From: Pseudomonadota bacterium
Lineage (GTDB): Bacteria > Pseudomonadota > Gammaproteobacteria > Xanthomonadales > Rhodanobacteraceae
Assembly (NCBI GenBank): GCA_025351555.1
Contig: JANXVS010000543.1
Span: 1-10,428 of the forward strand
Reading direction: 5' to 3'
Length of the DNA stretch: 10,428 nucleotides
The notes beneath the pieces were generated by a model. The model had not been told where the DNA came from, ran no database searches, and was given only the letters and a program-made list of their open reading frames with translations. Both the position numbers and the translations under genes were made by a program. Below, in pieces: positions 1 through 7,168 of this stretch (positions within the stretch are counted from its first letter, which is position 1; every line of letters starts with the position of its first letter).

Positions 1-349
1 CCGACCAGTCGAAATCGATTGCAGTGTTGCGTGACTTGATCGCCGCTTTCTGCGCATAGCTGTAGCGCAATCCCTGCGGCTTGCCTGCGTTCCAGCGGAA
101 AGTGGATTTTTCCACAACGTCCAGGCCGACCAGTGCGGCCATGCCAGCGGTGCCATGGGTCTGGTTGCTGAATTCCCAGGTGCCATCGTTGAGCGCGCGC
201 AACGTCAGGGTCGCATGGCCGAGTTCCTTGCCGTTGCGTAGCACTTGGTAATCGGCATGGAACGGTTGCAGCGGCGCGGTGTCGGCGGCACACGCTATTG
301 CAGTGCATACAAACATTAGCAGCGAAACGAAAACATGGCGAAGGGACAT
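1..349 (-). CDS. DUF3108 domain-containing secreted protein (3' end beyond window)
   Basis: The frame is open from an ATG at 349 to the left edge, giving 116 residues without a stop, so the C-terminal part is missing. The N-terminus is a typical signal peptide: MSLRH, a hydrophobic stretch (VFVSLLMFV), then CTAIACAA, with likely cleavage near residue 20-22. The cell location is therefore probably the periplasm or outer envelope. The mature part begins PLQPFHADYQVLRNGKELG, followed by a TLTLRAL strand and a GTWEFSNQT strand, which is the opening I associate with DUF3108 proteins. The molecular function of that family is not established. A GGAG ribosome-binding site sits 6 bases before the ATG, which supports this start. 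It lies 70 bp downstream of purN on the same strand, and a DUF3108 gene after purN is a familiar gammaproteobacterial arrangement (PA0943 beside PA0944 purN in Pseudomonas aeruginosa). It may be cotranscribed with purMN, but no functional link to purines is evident. Confidence 0.8.
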   Translation of the reverse strand, partial: MSLRHVFVSLLMFVCTAIACAADTAPLQPFHADYQVLRNGKELGHATLTLRALNDGTWEFSNQTHGTAGMAALVGLDVVEKSTFRWNAGKPQGLRYSYAQKAAIKSRNTAIDFDWS

Positions 350-377
350 GCGCAACTCCGGGAAATCCACTGGCGCG

Positions 378-398
378 CAGCTTGCCACGGGCAAGCTG
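378..398 (-). other. Intercistronic hairpin between purN and the DUF3108 gene
   Basis: A perfect 9-bp inverted repeat, CAGCTTGCC / GGCAAGCTG, flanks a 3-base loop. It lies 22 bases after the purN stop and 29 bases before the DUF3108 start, in an otherwise featureless 70-bp gap. No U-tract follows the stem on the minus strand, so it is not a textbook intrinsic terminator. It could be a partial terminator, an mRNA-stabilising stem protecting the purMN message, or chance. Confidence 0.4.
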
Positions 399-419
399 AA
401 CCAGTCGTATCGCGAAGCA

Positions 420-1082
420 CTATTCAACCGACGTCAACGTCCCGCTCGCGTTCAATTTCAACGGCGCCTGCTGTGTACGTCCATCGAAGGTGATGCCATC
501 GGCTCCGAGCGCGATGCGTCCGCGGGCGATCAAATCGACCGTCGAGATCAGCAACCGATGCTCCTGCGCCAGCAGCCGTGCCGCGAGGGTATCGGCGTTA
601 TCGTCGGTGCAGACCGGCATCTCGACTTGTGCGATCACCGGCCCACCGTCGAGTTCGGCAGTCACAAAATGCACGCTGGATCCGTGCACGTTGTCGCCGG
701 CTTCCAGCGCGCGCGCATGCGTATGCAGGCCCGGATATTTGGGTAGCAGGGAAGGGTGGATATTGATTGCCTTTCCGCGCCATTGCCCGATCACCGCGGC
801 GTCAATCACGCGCATATAGCCGGCGAGTACGATCAGGTTGGGCGTAAATTCCGCCGCGCGTGCGAACAGGGCCTGATCGAAACTGATGCGATCCGCATAG
901 TCTCGCGGCGCCAACGCGACCGCGGCGATGCCGGCATTGCGGGCAAGTTCGAGCGCCGGCGCCTTGGCCTTGTCGGACAGCAACGCGCGAATGCGGATCG
1001 GTGTCTCGCCGCGCGTTTGTGCAGCGAGCAATGCAGCGAAATTGCTGCCGCGGCCGGAGGCGAGCACGACGATATCGAACAT
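420..1082 (-). CDS. purN: Phosphoribosylglycinamide formyltransferase, 10-formyl-THF dependent (PurN)
   Basis: Transfers the formyl group of 10-formyltetrahydrofolate to glycinamide ribonucleotide, the third step of cytosolic de novo purine synthesis. The product is 220 residues, slightly longer than E. coli PurN. The N-terminal phosphate-binding motif is LASGRGSN at 7-14, followed by the Rossmann-like formyltransferase fold. The catalytic triad is visible as N107 and H109 in NIHPSLLPKYPGLHTH (107-122) and D145 in ELDGGPVI (143-150). The chosen start is the ATG at 1082, giving MFDIVVLASG, the normal family N-terminus. The open frame extends 40 residues further upstream but only through Arg/Pro-rich shadow of purM. 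The start lies 13 bases after the purM stop with no convincing Shine-Dalgarno sequence, so translation probably depends on coupling to purM. Confidence 0.97.
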   Translation of the reverse strand: MFDIVVLASGRGSNFAALLAAQTRGETPIRIRALLSDKAKAPALELARNAGIAAVALAPRDYADRISFDQALFARAAEFTPNLIVLAGYMRVIDAAVIGQWRGKAINIHPSLLPKYPGLHTHARALEAGDNVHGSSVHFVTAELDGGPVIAQVEMPVCTDDNADTLAARLLAQEHRLLISTVDLIARGRIALGADGITFDGRTQQAPLKLNASGTLTSVE

Positions 1083-1095
1083 GCGCGGGCGTCGC

Positions 1096-2148
1096 TCAGG
1101 CGATGTGCACGCGCTCGGCGCCTGTCGCCGCAACGACTTCGCCGATCGTCCACGCCACCAACCCGAGCCGCGCCAGCGCGGCGACGGCGGTGTCGGCGGC
1201 ATCGCGCGCCATGATCACGGTGTAGCCAATGCCGCAGTTGAATGTACGCCACATTTCGCTTTGTGGAACATTGCCTTCGCGTTGCAGCCAATCGAACACG
1301 GCAGGCAGTTTCCAGGTCGAACTATCCAGCACGATGCCTAAGGTCTCGGGCACGACGCGGATGATGTTCTCGGTCAGGCCACCGCCGGTGATATGCGCCA
1401 TGCCGTGAACATCCTGCTGCGCGAGCAATTGCAGGATCGGCTTGACGTAGATCGTGGTCGGTGCGAGCAGCGCATCGGCCAGCGCCACGCCGCCCAGATC
1501 CAGATCAAGACCGCCGTTATCGGGTGTGATGCCGGCGCGGGCGAGAATCTTGCGGATCAGTGAATAACCGTTGGAATGCGGTCCCGATGCGGCAATGCCG
1601 ACAATGGCATCGCCGGCGTGGATTTTTCCGCCATCGATCAAACGGGATTTTTCCACCGCGCCGACGCAGAATCCGGCCAGATCATATTCGCCAGGCGGAT
1701 ACATATCGGGCATCTCGGCAGTTTCGCCACCGATCAGGGCGCAGCCGGCCAGTTCGCAACCGCGTGCGATGCCGCCGATCACGCTCACCGTGGTGTCGAC
1801 GTCGAGCTTGCCGGTGGCGAAGTAGTCGAGGAAGAACAAGGGTTCGGCGCCCTGTACCAGCACATCGTTGACGCACATGCCGACCAGATCGATGCCGATG
1901 CTGTCGTGGCGGTTCAACATTTGCGCCAGCTTCAATTTCGTGCCGACGCCATCCGTGCCGGAGACGAGCACGGGATCTTTGTAACGGCCGGCCAGCTCGA
2001 ACAGTGCCCCGAAACCGCCCAGACCCGCCATCACTTCTTTGCGGAACGTGCGCGCGACCAGCGGCTTGATGCGCTCAACGACTTCCTCGCCGGCATCAAT
2101 GTCCACGCCAGCGGCGCGGTAGGTTAGAGCTTCTTTCTCGGCAGCCAC
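1096..2148 (-). CDS. purM: Phosphoribosylformylglycinamidine cyclo-ligase, AIR synthetase (PurM)
   Basis: Uses ATP to close the imidazole ring of FGAM, forming aminoimidazole ribonucleotide, the fifth step of de novo purine synthesis. The product is 350 residues, the usual length. Family signatures include [13 protein letters not shown] (8-20), GLGGFGALF (42-50), the ATP-loop segment [10 protein letters not shown] (63-72), [11 protein letters not shown] (105-115), GGETAEMP (140-147) and [10 protein letters not shown] (188-197). The start is called at a GTG at 2148. It is the only standard start that puts the N-terminus just before [13 protein letters not shown], as in known PurM proteins. The frame stays open another 108 codons upstream, but that stretch is antisense to the DUF2066 gene and has no PurM similarity. 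No good ribosome-binding site is visible. It is the first gene of a purM-purN unit, divergent from the DUF2066-hda operon. I saw no recognisable PurR operator. Confidence 0.96.
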   Translation of the reverse strand: MAAEKEALTYRAAGVDIDAGEEVVERIKPLVARTFRKEVMAGLGGFGALFELAGRYKDPVLVSGTDGVGTKLKLAQMLNRHDSIGIDLVGMCVNDVLVQGAEPLFFLDYFATGKLDVDTTVSVIGGIARGCELAGCALIGGETAEMPDMYPPGEYDLAGFCVGAVEKSRLIDGGKIHAGDAIVGIAASGPHSNGYSLIRKILARAGITPDNGGLDLDLGGVALADALLAPTTIYVKPILQLLAQQDVHGMAHITGGGLTENIIRVVPETLGIVLDSSTWKLPAVFDWLQREGNVPQSEMWRTFNCGIGYTVIMARDAADTAVAALARLGLVAWTIGEVVAATGAERVHIA

Positions 2149-2177
2149 GACACCGATTCGCGGGAACTGGGTTGCGC

Positions 2178-2183
2178 ATGATA
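2178..2183 (-). promoter_or_regulatory. purMp: Possible -10 element for purMN
   Basis: On the minus strand, TATCAT matches the sigma70 -10 consensus at five of six positions. It lies 29 bases before the purM GTG, implying a leader of roughly 20-25 bases. The candidate -35 region 17-18 bases upstream is poor (three of six matches), and it would lie next to the start of the divergent gene. This is the best candidate in the 61-bp gap but remains weak. Confidence 0.25.
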
Positions 2184-2209
2184 GACGTTCGCACCGCGAT
2201 TGGGCAGAC

Positions 2210-2911
2210 TTGGTGGATTCGCCTTCGTTCCAACGGACTATCGTCGTGCTTGCCGCCGCTTTGCGTTGTCTTGCTGCCACCTTGCTTGTTCTGGTTGTGC
2301 TGTCGCCGGCGCGCGCCGGCTCAAGCCTGTACTCCGCCCAGGTGCCGGTCAATTCCCAGGCCGAGGCCGAGCGCGCCGAGGCCCTCAAGAGCGCCCTGGC
2401 GCAGGTGGTGATCAAACTGGCCGGTGACAGCGCGGTCGTAACCAAGCCGGCGGTGGCCAAGGCGATTGCCAACGCCAGCCGTTACGTACAGCAGTACCAG
2501 TACGTGCAGGACCCTGTGACCGATGCCGCCCAGCCGCAAATGCGTCTGAGCCTGATCGCGCAATTTGATCGCAACGCGGTCGATCAGCTGCTGCATGATC
2601 TTGGTCTGGTTCATGGCGATACGAATTCCGCGCAGCCTGTGGCGGAAGCGCAGTCGGGCAGCTATCGGGTCTGGGTCAGCGGGGTGAACTCCGCCGAAGA
2701 CTACGCGCGACTGGTTGGCAGCCTGTCGCGCAACGAACTGGTGCACAGCGTGCAAGCCGAGCAGGCGCGCGGCGACGGTGTGCAGCTCAAGCTCGATGTA
2801 ACCGGCCCGCTATCGCGTCTGCTGGAATCGCTGACCACCGGCCCGGTGCATGTGCTCAACGCCCAGCCGCCGGTGGAAGGCGTGGACGCACTCTTGGGGA
2901 TGCAGCCGTGA
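2210..2911 (+). CDS. DUF2066 domain-containing secreted protein
   Basis: A 233-residue protein of the DUF2066 family, whose biochemical role is unknown. Residues 1-36 form a signal peptide: a short polar start, a long hydrophobic core (about 10-31) and SPARA with likely signal peptidase cleavage after A36. The mature chain begins [11 protein letters not shown] and continues with a helical segment rich in Ala and Glu ([22 protein letters not shown]). That opening, a 'tool' strand VPV followed by a helix and VVIKLAG, is characteristic of DUF2066. A second half with [21 protein letters not shown] resembles a small alpha/beta repeat. No ATG is available; the start is TTG 2210 or, equally possible, GTG 2213. 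It is the first gene of the operon leading to hda, and the same neighbour pair purM//DUF2066 is seen in Pseudomonas (PA0945/PA0946). Its stop is 16 bases before the next gene. Confidence 0.85.
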   Translation: MVDSPSFQRTIVVLAAALRCLAATLLVLVVLSPARAGSSLYSAQVPVNSQAEAERAEALKSALAQVVIKLAGDSAVVTKPAVAKAIANASRYVQQYQYVQDPVTDAAQPQMRLSLIAQFDRNAVDQLLHDLGLVHGDTNSAQPVAEAQSGSYRVWVSGVNSAEDYARLVGSLSRNELVHSVQAEQARGDGVQLKLDVTGPLSRLLESLTTGPVHVLNAQPPVEGVDALLGMQP

Positions 2912-2927
2912 TTTACGTCCCTGCGAA

Positions 2928-3542
2928 ATGCGAAGCAAGGTGAATTCGAGGGATCTGCCAGAGCAATCCACCTCGCCGTTGCGGCATCTGCCGAACGCGC
3001 TGACGGTGTTGCGCATGCTGCTGGTCGTACCGCTGTCGTGGATGATCCGTGAGGCGCATTTCAATGCGGCGGTGCTGGTTGCCGCAGGAGCAGGTTTGAG
3101 CGACGCGCTGGATGGCTGGCTGGCCAAACGCTACGGCTGGCAGAGTTGGCTTGGTGGTGTGCTCGATCCGATCGCCGACAAACTGATGCTGATGGCGTGC
3201 TTCGTGTCGCTGGGTATGATCGATGCGCATCCGCTGTGGTTGACCTGGCTGGTCGTTGGCCGCGATGTGGTCATCGTACTTGGCGCGGTCATCTATCATA
3301 ACTTCGTCGGTCGCATCAGCGCGCAGCCCACCTTGTTATCGAAATTCACCACGTGTATACAAATTGCCTACGTGCTTGCGCAGCTGGTGCATTTGAGTTC
3401 ATGGGTTCAGTTGCCGCCGGCACTGTTGACCGGTCTCATCTGGTTGACCGCGGTATGCACGCTGGCCAGCGGTGCGCAATATGTTGTCATATGGTCGGGC
3501 AAGGCCGCGCGCCAGTCGCGCCGCTCGGGGGAAATTCCATGA
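2928..3542 (+). CDS. CDP-alcohol phosphatidyltransferase family membrane protein
   Basis: An integral membrane enzyme that would transfer a phosphatidyl group from CDP-diacylglycerol to an alcohol, probably making phosphatidylglycerophosphate or cardiolipin-type lipids in the inner membrane. The acceptor cannot be told from sequence. The 204-residue product carries the class motif D59-x2-D62-G63-x2-A66-K67-x8-G76-x3-D80-x3-D84, with all four metal/CDP-binding aspartates. The usual Arg after the Ala is Lys (K67), followed by R68. The opening RHLPNALTVLRMLLVVPL (19-36) is typical of the family, and several hydrophobic helices follow. ATG 2928 is chosen, though ribosome-binding sequence is poor, and a GTG at 2940 or a later TTG near 2977 are alternatives. 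It follows DUF2066 by 16 bases and overlaps perM by ATGA. The gene sits apart from the uvrC neighbourhood where the canonical pgsA usually lies, so it may be a second, cardiolipin-synthase-like paralogue. Confidence 0.85.
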   Translation: MRSKVNSRDLPEQSTSPLRHLPNALTVLRMLLVVPLSWMIREAHFNAAVLVAAGAGLSDALDGWLAKRYGWQSWLGGVLDPIADKLMLMACFVSLGMIDAHPLWLTWLVVGRDVVIVLGAVIYHNFVGRISAQPTLLSKFTTCIQIAYVLAQLVHLSSWVQLPPALLTGLIWLTAVCTLASGAQYVVIWSGKAARQSRRSGEIP

Positions 3543-4696
3543 CGTCGCAGGTCGCACTGCGCTGGCAGATGCTGGTACTCGTGCTGGTGATCGCCGGCGT
3601 GCTCTGGTTGCTTGCGCCAGTGCTGACGCCGTTCGCGGCCGCCGCGATGTTCGCCTACCTGTTCGATCCGCTGACCAATTGGTTGCAACGACATCGCATC
3701 GGCCGCAGCCTGGCGGTGACGATCGTGTTCCTCGGCCTCAACCTGCTTCTGATCATCGTCCTGCTGTTGCTGCTGCCGTACCTGCAGCGCCAGATCGCGG
3801 CGTTCTTCGCGCACCTGCCACAGTGGATCGACTGGTTCCGTGATGTCGCTGTGCCATGGCTCAACGACAAATTCAAACTGGAACTGGAATTGCCGGACAC
3901 CGGGCAGCTTGCCGGTATCGTGCAGGAACACTGGAAGGAAGCCGGTGGTGCGGCTGCCAGCGTCGTCTCCCAGGTATCCAAATCCGGTATCGCCGTAATC
4001 GGCTGGGTTACGCGCCTGATCGTGGTTCCCGTGGCGTTTTTCTATCTGTTGCGCGACTGGCATGTGATCATCGCGCATATCCATGATCTGCTGCCGCGTT
4101 CGGTCGAGCCGACCGTGGTGCGCCTGGCGCGCGAATCGGACGATACCTTGAGCGGTTTCGTGCGCGGTCAGTTGTCGGTGATGATCGTGCTCGGCACACT
4201 GTATGCGATCAGCCTGTCGGTGGTGGTGCGCCTGGATGTCGGTCCGCTGATTGGCATCATTGCCGGACTCATCAGTTTTGTGCCGTACCTAGGCAGCGTC
4301 ACCGGCGTGTTGATGGGTGTGATCGCGGCACTCGTGCAATATCACGACGGGCTGCATGTGATCATGGTGCTGGCCGTGTTCGTGATCGGCAACCTGCTTG
4401 AGGGCTATGTGCTGGTGCCGCGCCTGGTCGGCGAGAAAATCGGCCTGCACCCGCTCGCGGTGATCTTCGCGATCCTCGTCGGCGGCGAGCTGTTTGGTTT
4501 TCTCGGCGTGCTGCTGGCACTGCCGATCGCCTCGGTGGTGATGGTGCTGCTGCGCTATGCGCACGAACGATACCGTGGCAGCGGGCTGTATCGCAGCGGC
4601 CGCGAAAGCGCGATCGTCATGCCCGGTACGGCGCAGGAACCGGCAGTTGTCACGCTCGTGGAAAAGCCCGATTCGCCCGCGTCAGGCGGCGCATGA
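3539..4696 (+). CDS. perM: AI-2E / PerM family transporter-like membrane protein
   Basis: A 385-residue polytopic inner-membrane protein of the AI-2E transporter (PerM/UPF0118) family. Members have been linked to autoinducer-2 export or Na+(Li+)/H+ antiport, but for PerM-type proteins the substrate is unsettled. Layout: paired N-terminal hydrophobic segments (about 11-40), TM at 57-81, an amphipathic/soluble stretch (82-150), then TM segments near 151-171, 212-232, 235-265 and 272-335. Family landmarks are FVPYLGSVTG (247-256), a loop with YVLVPRLVGEKIGLHPL (290-306) and GGELFGFLGVLLALP (315-329). The last 45 residues are a polar cytosolic tail without recognised motif. ATG 3539 is chosen because GGGGGAA lies 5 bases upstream and the start overlaps the preceding stop (ATGA). 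The longer open frame from 3353 is only the shadow of the previous gene. A perM beside hda is a recurrent gammaproteobacterial pairing. Confidence 0.9.
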   Translation: MTSQVALRWQMLVLVLVIAGVLWLLAPVLTPFAAAAMFAYLFDPLTNWLQRHRIGRSLAVTIVFLGLNLLLIIVLLLLLPYLQRQIAAFFAHLPQWIDWFRDVAVPWLNDKFKLELELPDTGQLAGIVQEHWKEAGGAAASVVSQVSKSGIAVIGWVTRLIVVPVAFFYLLRDWHVIIAHIHDLLPRSVEPTVVRLARESDDTLSGFVRGQLSVMIVLGTLYAISLSVVVRLDVGPLIGIIAGLISFVPYLGSVTGVLMGVIAALVQYHDGLHVIMVLAVFVIGNLLEGYVLVPRLVGEKIGLHPLAVIFAILVGGELFGFLGVLLALPIASVVMVLLRYAHERYRGSGLYRSGRESAIVMPGTAQEPAVVTLVEKPDSPASGGA

Positions 4697-5391
4697 ACGT
4701 ACAGATTCCTCTTGCGCTGCGCTGGCCCGCACAGCAGCGTTTCGACACGTATGTGGCCGGCGACAACGCCGCGGCGATGACGTTGGTAGAACGTGCAGCT
4801 GAAGGAACCGACTCGGCCTGGGTGTTTGCGAGCGGGTCCGCCGGCTGTGGCAAGACCCATCTGCTGATCGCTGCCTGCGCCGCCGCCAGCGCGCAGGGGC
4901 GCAGCGCGCAATACCTGTCACTGGCGAAATTGCCGGACGATCGCGCGCAAGCCATTCGTTCGTTGGGCGGCAGCGATCTGCTCGCACTCGATGACGTCGG
5001 CGCGATCGCCGGCAATCGCGATGCGGAGCATGCATTGTTCGACTTGTACAATCGCAGTAAAGCGGAAAAGTCCACCTTGTTGTTTGCCGCTGCCGCAGCG
5101 CCGGCGCAACTCGGCATCACGCTGCCCGATCTGGTTTCGCGTTTGTCCAGTTGCACGCAGGCGACGCTGAAACCGCTGGACGATGCCGCGCGCCGCGAAG
5201 CCCTGCGCCAGCGCGCGCAAGCGCGGGGACTCGTGCTCGATGAGGTCGTGCTGGATTGGCTATTCGCGCGCACCCAGCGCGATCTGGGCAGCCTCACCGC
5301 GTTGATCGAACGCCTGGATCGCGAATCGCTGGCGGCGAAAAGACGTATTACCGTGCCGTTTTTGCGCCAGCTACTCGGTGGTGAGTCGTAA
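4693..5391 (+). CDS. hda: DnaA regulatory inactivator Hda
   Basis: A DnaA-like AAA+ protein that, bound to the DNA-loaded beta clamp, promotes hydrolysis of ATP-DnaA to ADP-DnaA after initiation, preventing re-initiation. The 232-residue product matches Hda length and lacks DnaA's domains I, II and IV. The N-terminal QIPLAL (4-9) fits the clamp-binding QxxLxL-type motif. Walker A is GSAGCGKTH (48-56), Walker B LLALDD (96-101), the FDLYNR segment 116-121, and the box VII arginine finger is R150 in LPDLVSRL. A sensor-2-like RDLGSL lies at 196-201, and the end IxVPFLRQLL is typical of the family. The start is fixed by the ATGA overlap with perM and by the clamp motif directly after it. It is last in its operon. 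Its final 21 bases overlap the 3' end of murU on the other strand, so no separate terminator region exists. Confidence 0.95.
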   Translation: MNVQIPLALRWPAQQRFDTYVAGDNAAAMTLVERAAEGTDSAWVFASGSAGCGKTHLLIAACAAASAQGRSAQYLSLAKLPDDRAQAIRSLGGSDLLALDDVGAIAGNRDAEHALFDLYNRSKAEKSTLLFAAAAAPAQLGITLPDLVSRLSSCTQATLKPLDDAARREALRQRAQARGLVLDEVVLDWLFARTQRDLGSLTALIERLDRESLAAKRRITVPFLRQLLGGES

Positions 5392-6051
5392 CGTCGGGCG
5401 GTCCAGTTCCGCCAGCCGTTGCGGCGTGCCGATGTCGCTCCAGGTGCCGCGATGATGTTCGCCACTGACCTGTCCCGCGCGCATCGCCGCGCGCAGGATC
5501 GGAATGGTGCTGAATTTGCCAGGTGCGCGCCCAGACAGTAACTCGGGGCGATAAACGCCGATGCCGGCAAAGGTCAAGCGAGGTTGCACCTCGTCATGCA
5601 ACATTCCATCGCGGAGCACGAAGTCTCCATATGGATGATGCGCCGGATTGTCCACTACGACCAGATGCGCGAGTCCTGGTGAATTTTGCGGCAATGTGGA
5701 AAAATCAAAATCCGTCCAGATATCGCCGTTGACCGCGATAAATGGTGCCGCCCCGAGCAGCGGCAACGCCTTGAGCATGCCGCCTCCGGTTTCCAGCGCT
5801 TGCGGGCCTTCGTAGCTGTAGTGAATGCGCAGGCTCCAGTTCGAGCCGTCGCCGAGCGCCACCAGGAATTGTTCGGCCAGGTGCGAGGTATTGATTACCA
5901 CTTCGCGCACACCCGCGGCGCTAAGTTTTTCCAGATGCCAGACGATCAGCGGCTTGCCGCCGACGTCGAGCAGGGGTTTCGGCGTCGCATCGGTCAGCGG
6001 GCGCATACGCTCGCCACGACCGGCGGCGAAGATCAGGGCGCGTTCGATCAT
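5371..6051 (-). CDS. murU: N-acetylmuramate alpha-1-phosphate uridylyltransferase (MurU)
   Basis: Converts MurNAc alpha-1-phosphate and UTP to UDP-MurNAc in the cytosol. This is the second dedicated step of the AmgK-MurU peptidoglycan recycling shortcut that bypasses de novo, fosfomycin-sensitive synthesis. The 226-residue nucleotidyltransferase carries the signature AAGRGERMRPLT (9-20) and TPKPLL (23-28), with ETGGG (87-91) for base recognition and VNGDIWTD (107-114) supplying the metal aspartate D110. The HHPYGDFVL and GEHHRGTWSDIGTPQRL segments resemble Pseudomonas putida MurU rather than a general sugar-phosphate nucleotidyltransferase such as RmlA or GlmU. ATG 6051 is chosen because it overlaps the amgK stop (ATGA) and gives the normal N-terminus. 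The frame extends 58 codons upstream in amgK shadow. The function is strongly supported by the adjacent amgK. The 3' end overlaps hda by 21 bp. Confidence 0.93.
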   Translation of the reverse strand: MIERALIFAAGRGERMRPLTDATPKPLLDVGGKPLIVWHLEKLSAAGVREVVINTSHLAEQFLVALGDGSNWSLRIHYSYEGPQALETGGGMLKALPLLGAAPFIAVNGDIWTDFDFSTLPQNSPGLAHLVVVDNPAHHPYGDFVLRDGMLHDEVQPRLTFAGIGVYRPELLSGRAPGKFSTIPILRAAMRAGQVSGEHHRGTWSDIGTPQRLAELDRPTLRLTTE

Positions 6052-7091
6052 GGCGTTGCGACCGCGGCATCTTCGCGCGGATGAGTGATATTTCGACCGG
6101 CGACGGCGCGCTCCAGCAGCGCAGCGAATTCCGCGAATTCCGAGTATGCCCGCGCGACGCTCAACGCGTAGCGCAGCGTCAGTGGCAGATCGGCCAGATA
6201 TCCGACCTTGCCGTCGCGATACCACAACCGGCAGAAAATCCCGAGCACCTTCAGATGTCGTTGCAATCCTATCAAATCAAACCAGCGGCGAAATTGCGCA
6301 GAGTCGGCGTCGGTTACCCCAGTGGAGATGAGACGTTGACGGTACTGTTCGACCCACGCATCGACACGCGCGCTGGGCCATTCGATGTAACAATCGCGCA
6401 GCAGTGAGACCAGATCGTAGGTGATCGGCCCGATCACGGCATCCTGGAAATCAATGACGCCTGGATTGTTCTCCGGCACGATCATCAGATTGCGGCTGTG
6501 ATAATCGCGATGCACAAAGCGCTGCGGCTGCTCCAGCGCTGCGTTCGCCAGATGTGTGAAGGTGGCTTCGATGATGTCCCATTCTTCGCAATTCGGCACG
6601 AAGCCGAGATGGCGCGTGAGAAACCACTCGGGTAGCAATTCCATTTCCGCGACCAGGCGCGCGCGATCATAGTCGGGCAAGCCGCGCGCATCGACGCCGG
6701 TCTGCATGTGCAGCAGCGCGTCGAACGCGTCGGCGTAAAGCTTATCGACGCGGGACGCATCGACGTTTGCTGCATTCAATTCCGGCAAATAGGTGCGGGT
6801 GCCGAGGTCGACGAGCAGCAGGAAGCCCTGATCGCGATCCTCGGCCAGCACGTCCGGCGCGTTGACTCCAGCCGCGCGCAGACGCTGATCGATATCGAGC
6901 CAGGGCGCGAGGTTTTCCTTGTCCGGCGGCGCATCCATCACAATCCAACTCTGCATGCCGGCGCGCACTCGCCAATAGCTGCGGAAGCTGGCATCGGCCG
7001 ACGCCGGAGCGAGCATGAAGTTTTGGTCGTCGCCAAGCGTTGCGGCAACAAAGCGGCGCAGGGCTTCGGATCGATCGGTAGCGGAGTGCAT
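6048..7091 (-). CDS. amgK: Anomeric MurNAc/GlcNAc sugar kinase (AmgK)
   Basis: Phosphorylates the anomeric hydroxyl of cytosolic MurNAc (and GlcNAc) released by cell-wall turnover, giving the alpha-1-phosphate used by MurU. The 347-residue product is of the aminoglycoside phosphotransferase/choline kinase fold. Visible motifs are an N-lobe with SADASFRSYWRV (31-42) and WIVMDAPPD (49-57), the Brenner-type catalytic loop HRDYHSRN (194-201; D196 catalytic), and the metal-binding DFQDAVIGP (214-222; D214). ATG 7091 is chosen: it leaves a plausible short N-terminal tail before LRRFV, although no Shine-Dalgarno sequence is evident. It forms a two-gene operon with murU through an ATGA overlap and is divergent from the suf operon with 107 bp between. 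In Pseudomonas the pair sits beside lptD, which is not visible here. I found no convincing promoter for it in the gap. Confidence 0.93.
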   Translation of the reverse strand: MHSATDRSEALRRFVAATLGDDQNFMLAPASADASFRSYWRVRAGMQSWIVMDAPPDKENLAPWLDIDQRLRAAGVNAPDVLAEDRDQGFLLLVDLGTRTYLPELNAANVDASRVDKLYADAFDALLHMQTGVDARGLPDYDRARLVAEMELLPEWFLTRHLGFVPNCEEWDIIEATFTHLANAALEQPQRFVHRDYHSRNLMIVPENNPGVIDFQDAVIGPITYDLVSLLRDCYIEWPSARVDAWVEQYRQRLISTGVTDADSAQFRRWFDLIGLQRHLKVLGIFCRLWYRDGKVGYLADLPLTLRYALSVARAYSEFAEFAALLERAVAGRNITHPREDAAVATP

Positions 7092-7139
7092 GCGGGCGCA
7101 GTTTAGCGGCCGCGTCGCGCGCGTGCAGCTGTCTTGAGT

Positions 7140-7168
7140 TTGACCTGATCCAACCTAAAGAGTACCAT
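7140..7168 (+). promoter_or_regulatory. sufRp: Sigma70-like promoter of the suf operon
   Basis: TTGACC (7140-7145) matches the -35 consensus at five of six positions. After exactly 17 bases comes TACCAT (7163-7168), a -10 with four of six matches. Transcription would start near 7175, leaving a leader of about 25 bases before the regulator ATG at 7199. The -10 lies within an inverted repeat, so the promoter is well placed to be repressed by a bound dimer. Confidence 0.6.

Noticed and set aside
2149..2472. 108-codon N-terminal extension of purM
   Set aside because: Antisense to DUF2066, no PurM similarity, and the family N-terminus begins just after GTG 2148.
4650..5570. 306-codon minus-strand frame across hda
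   Set aside because: Ser/Arg/Ala-rich composition with no domain; antisense to hda and overlapping murU in another frame.
5686..6084. Plus-strand frames opposite murU
   Set aside because: No domain or ribosome-binding site; shadow of murU codon use.
7092..7139. Promoter for amgK on the minus strand
   Set aside because: TAAACT near the start gives a -10-like match, but there is no matching -35 and the leader would be only a few bases.
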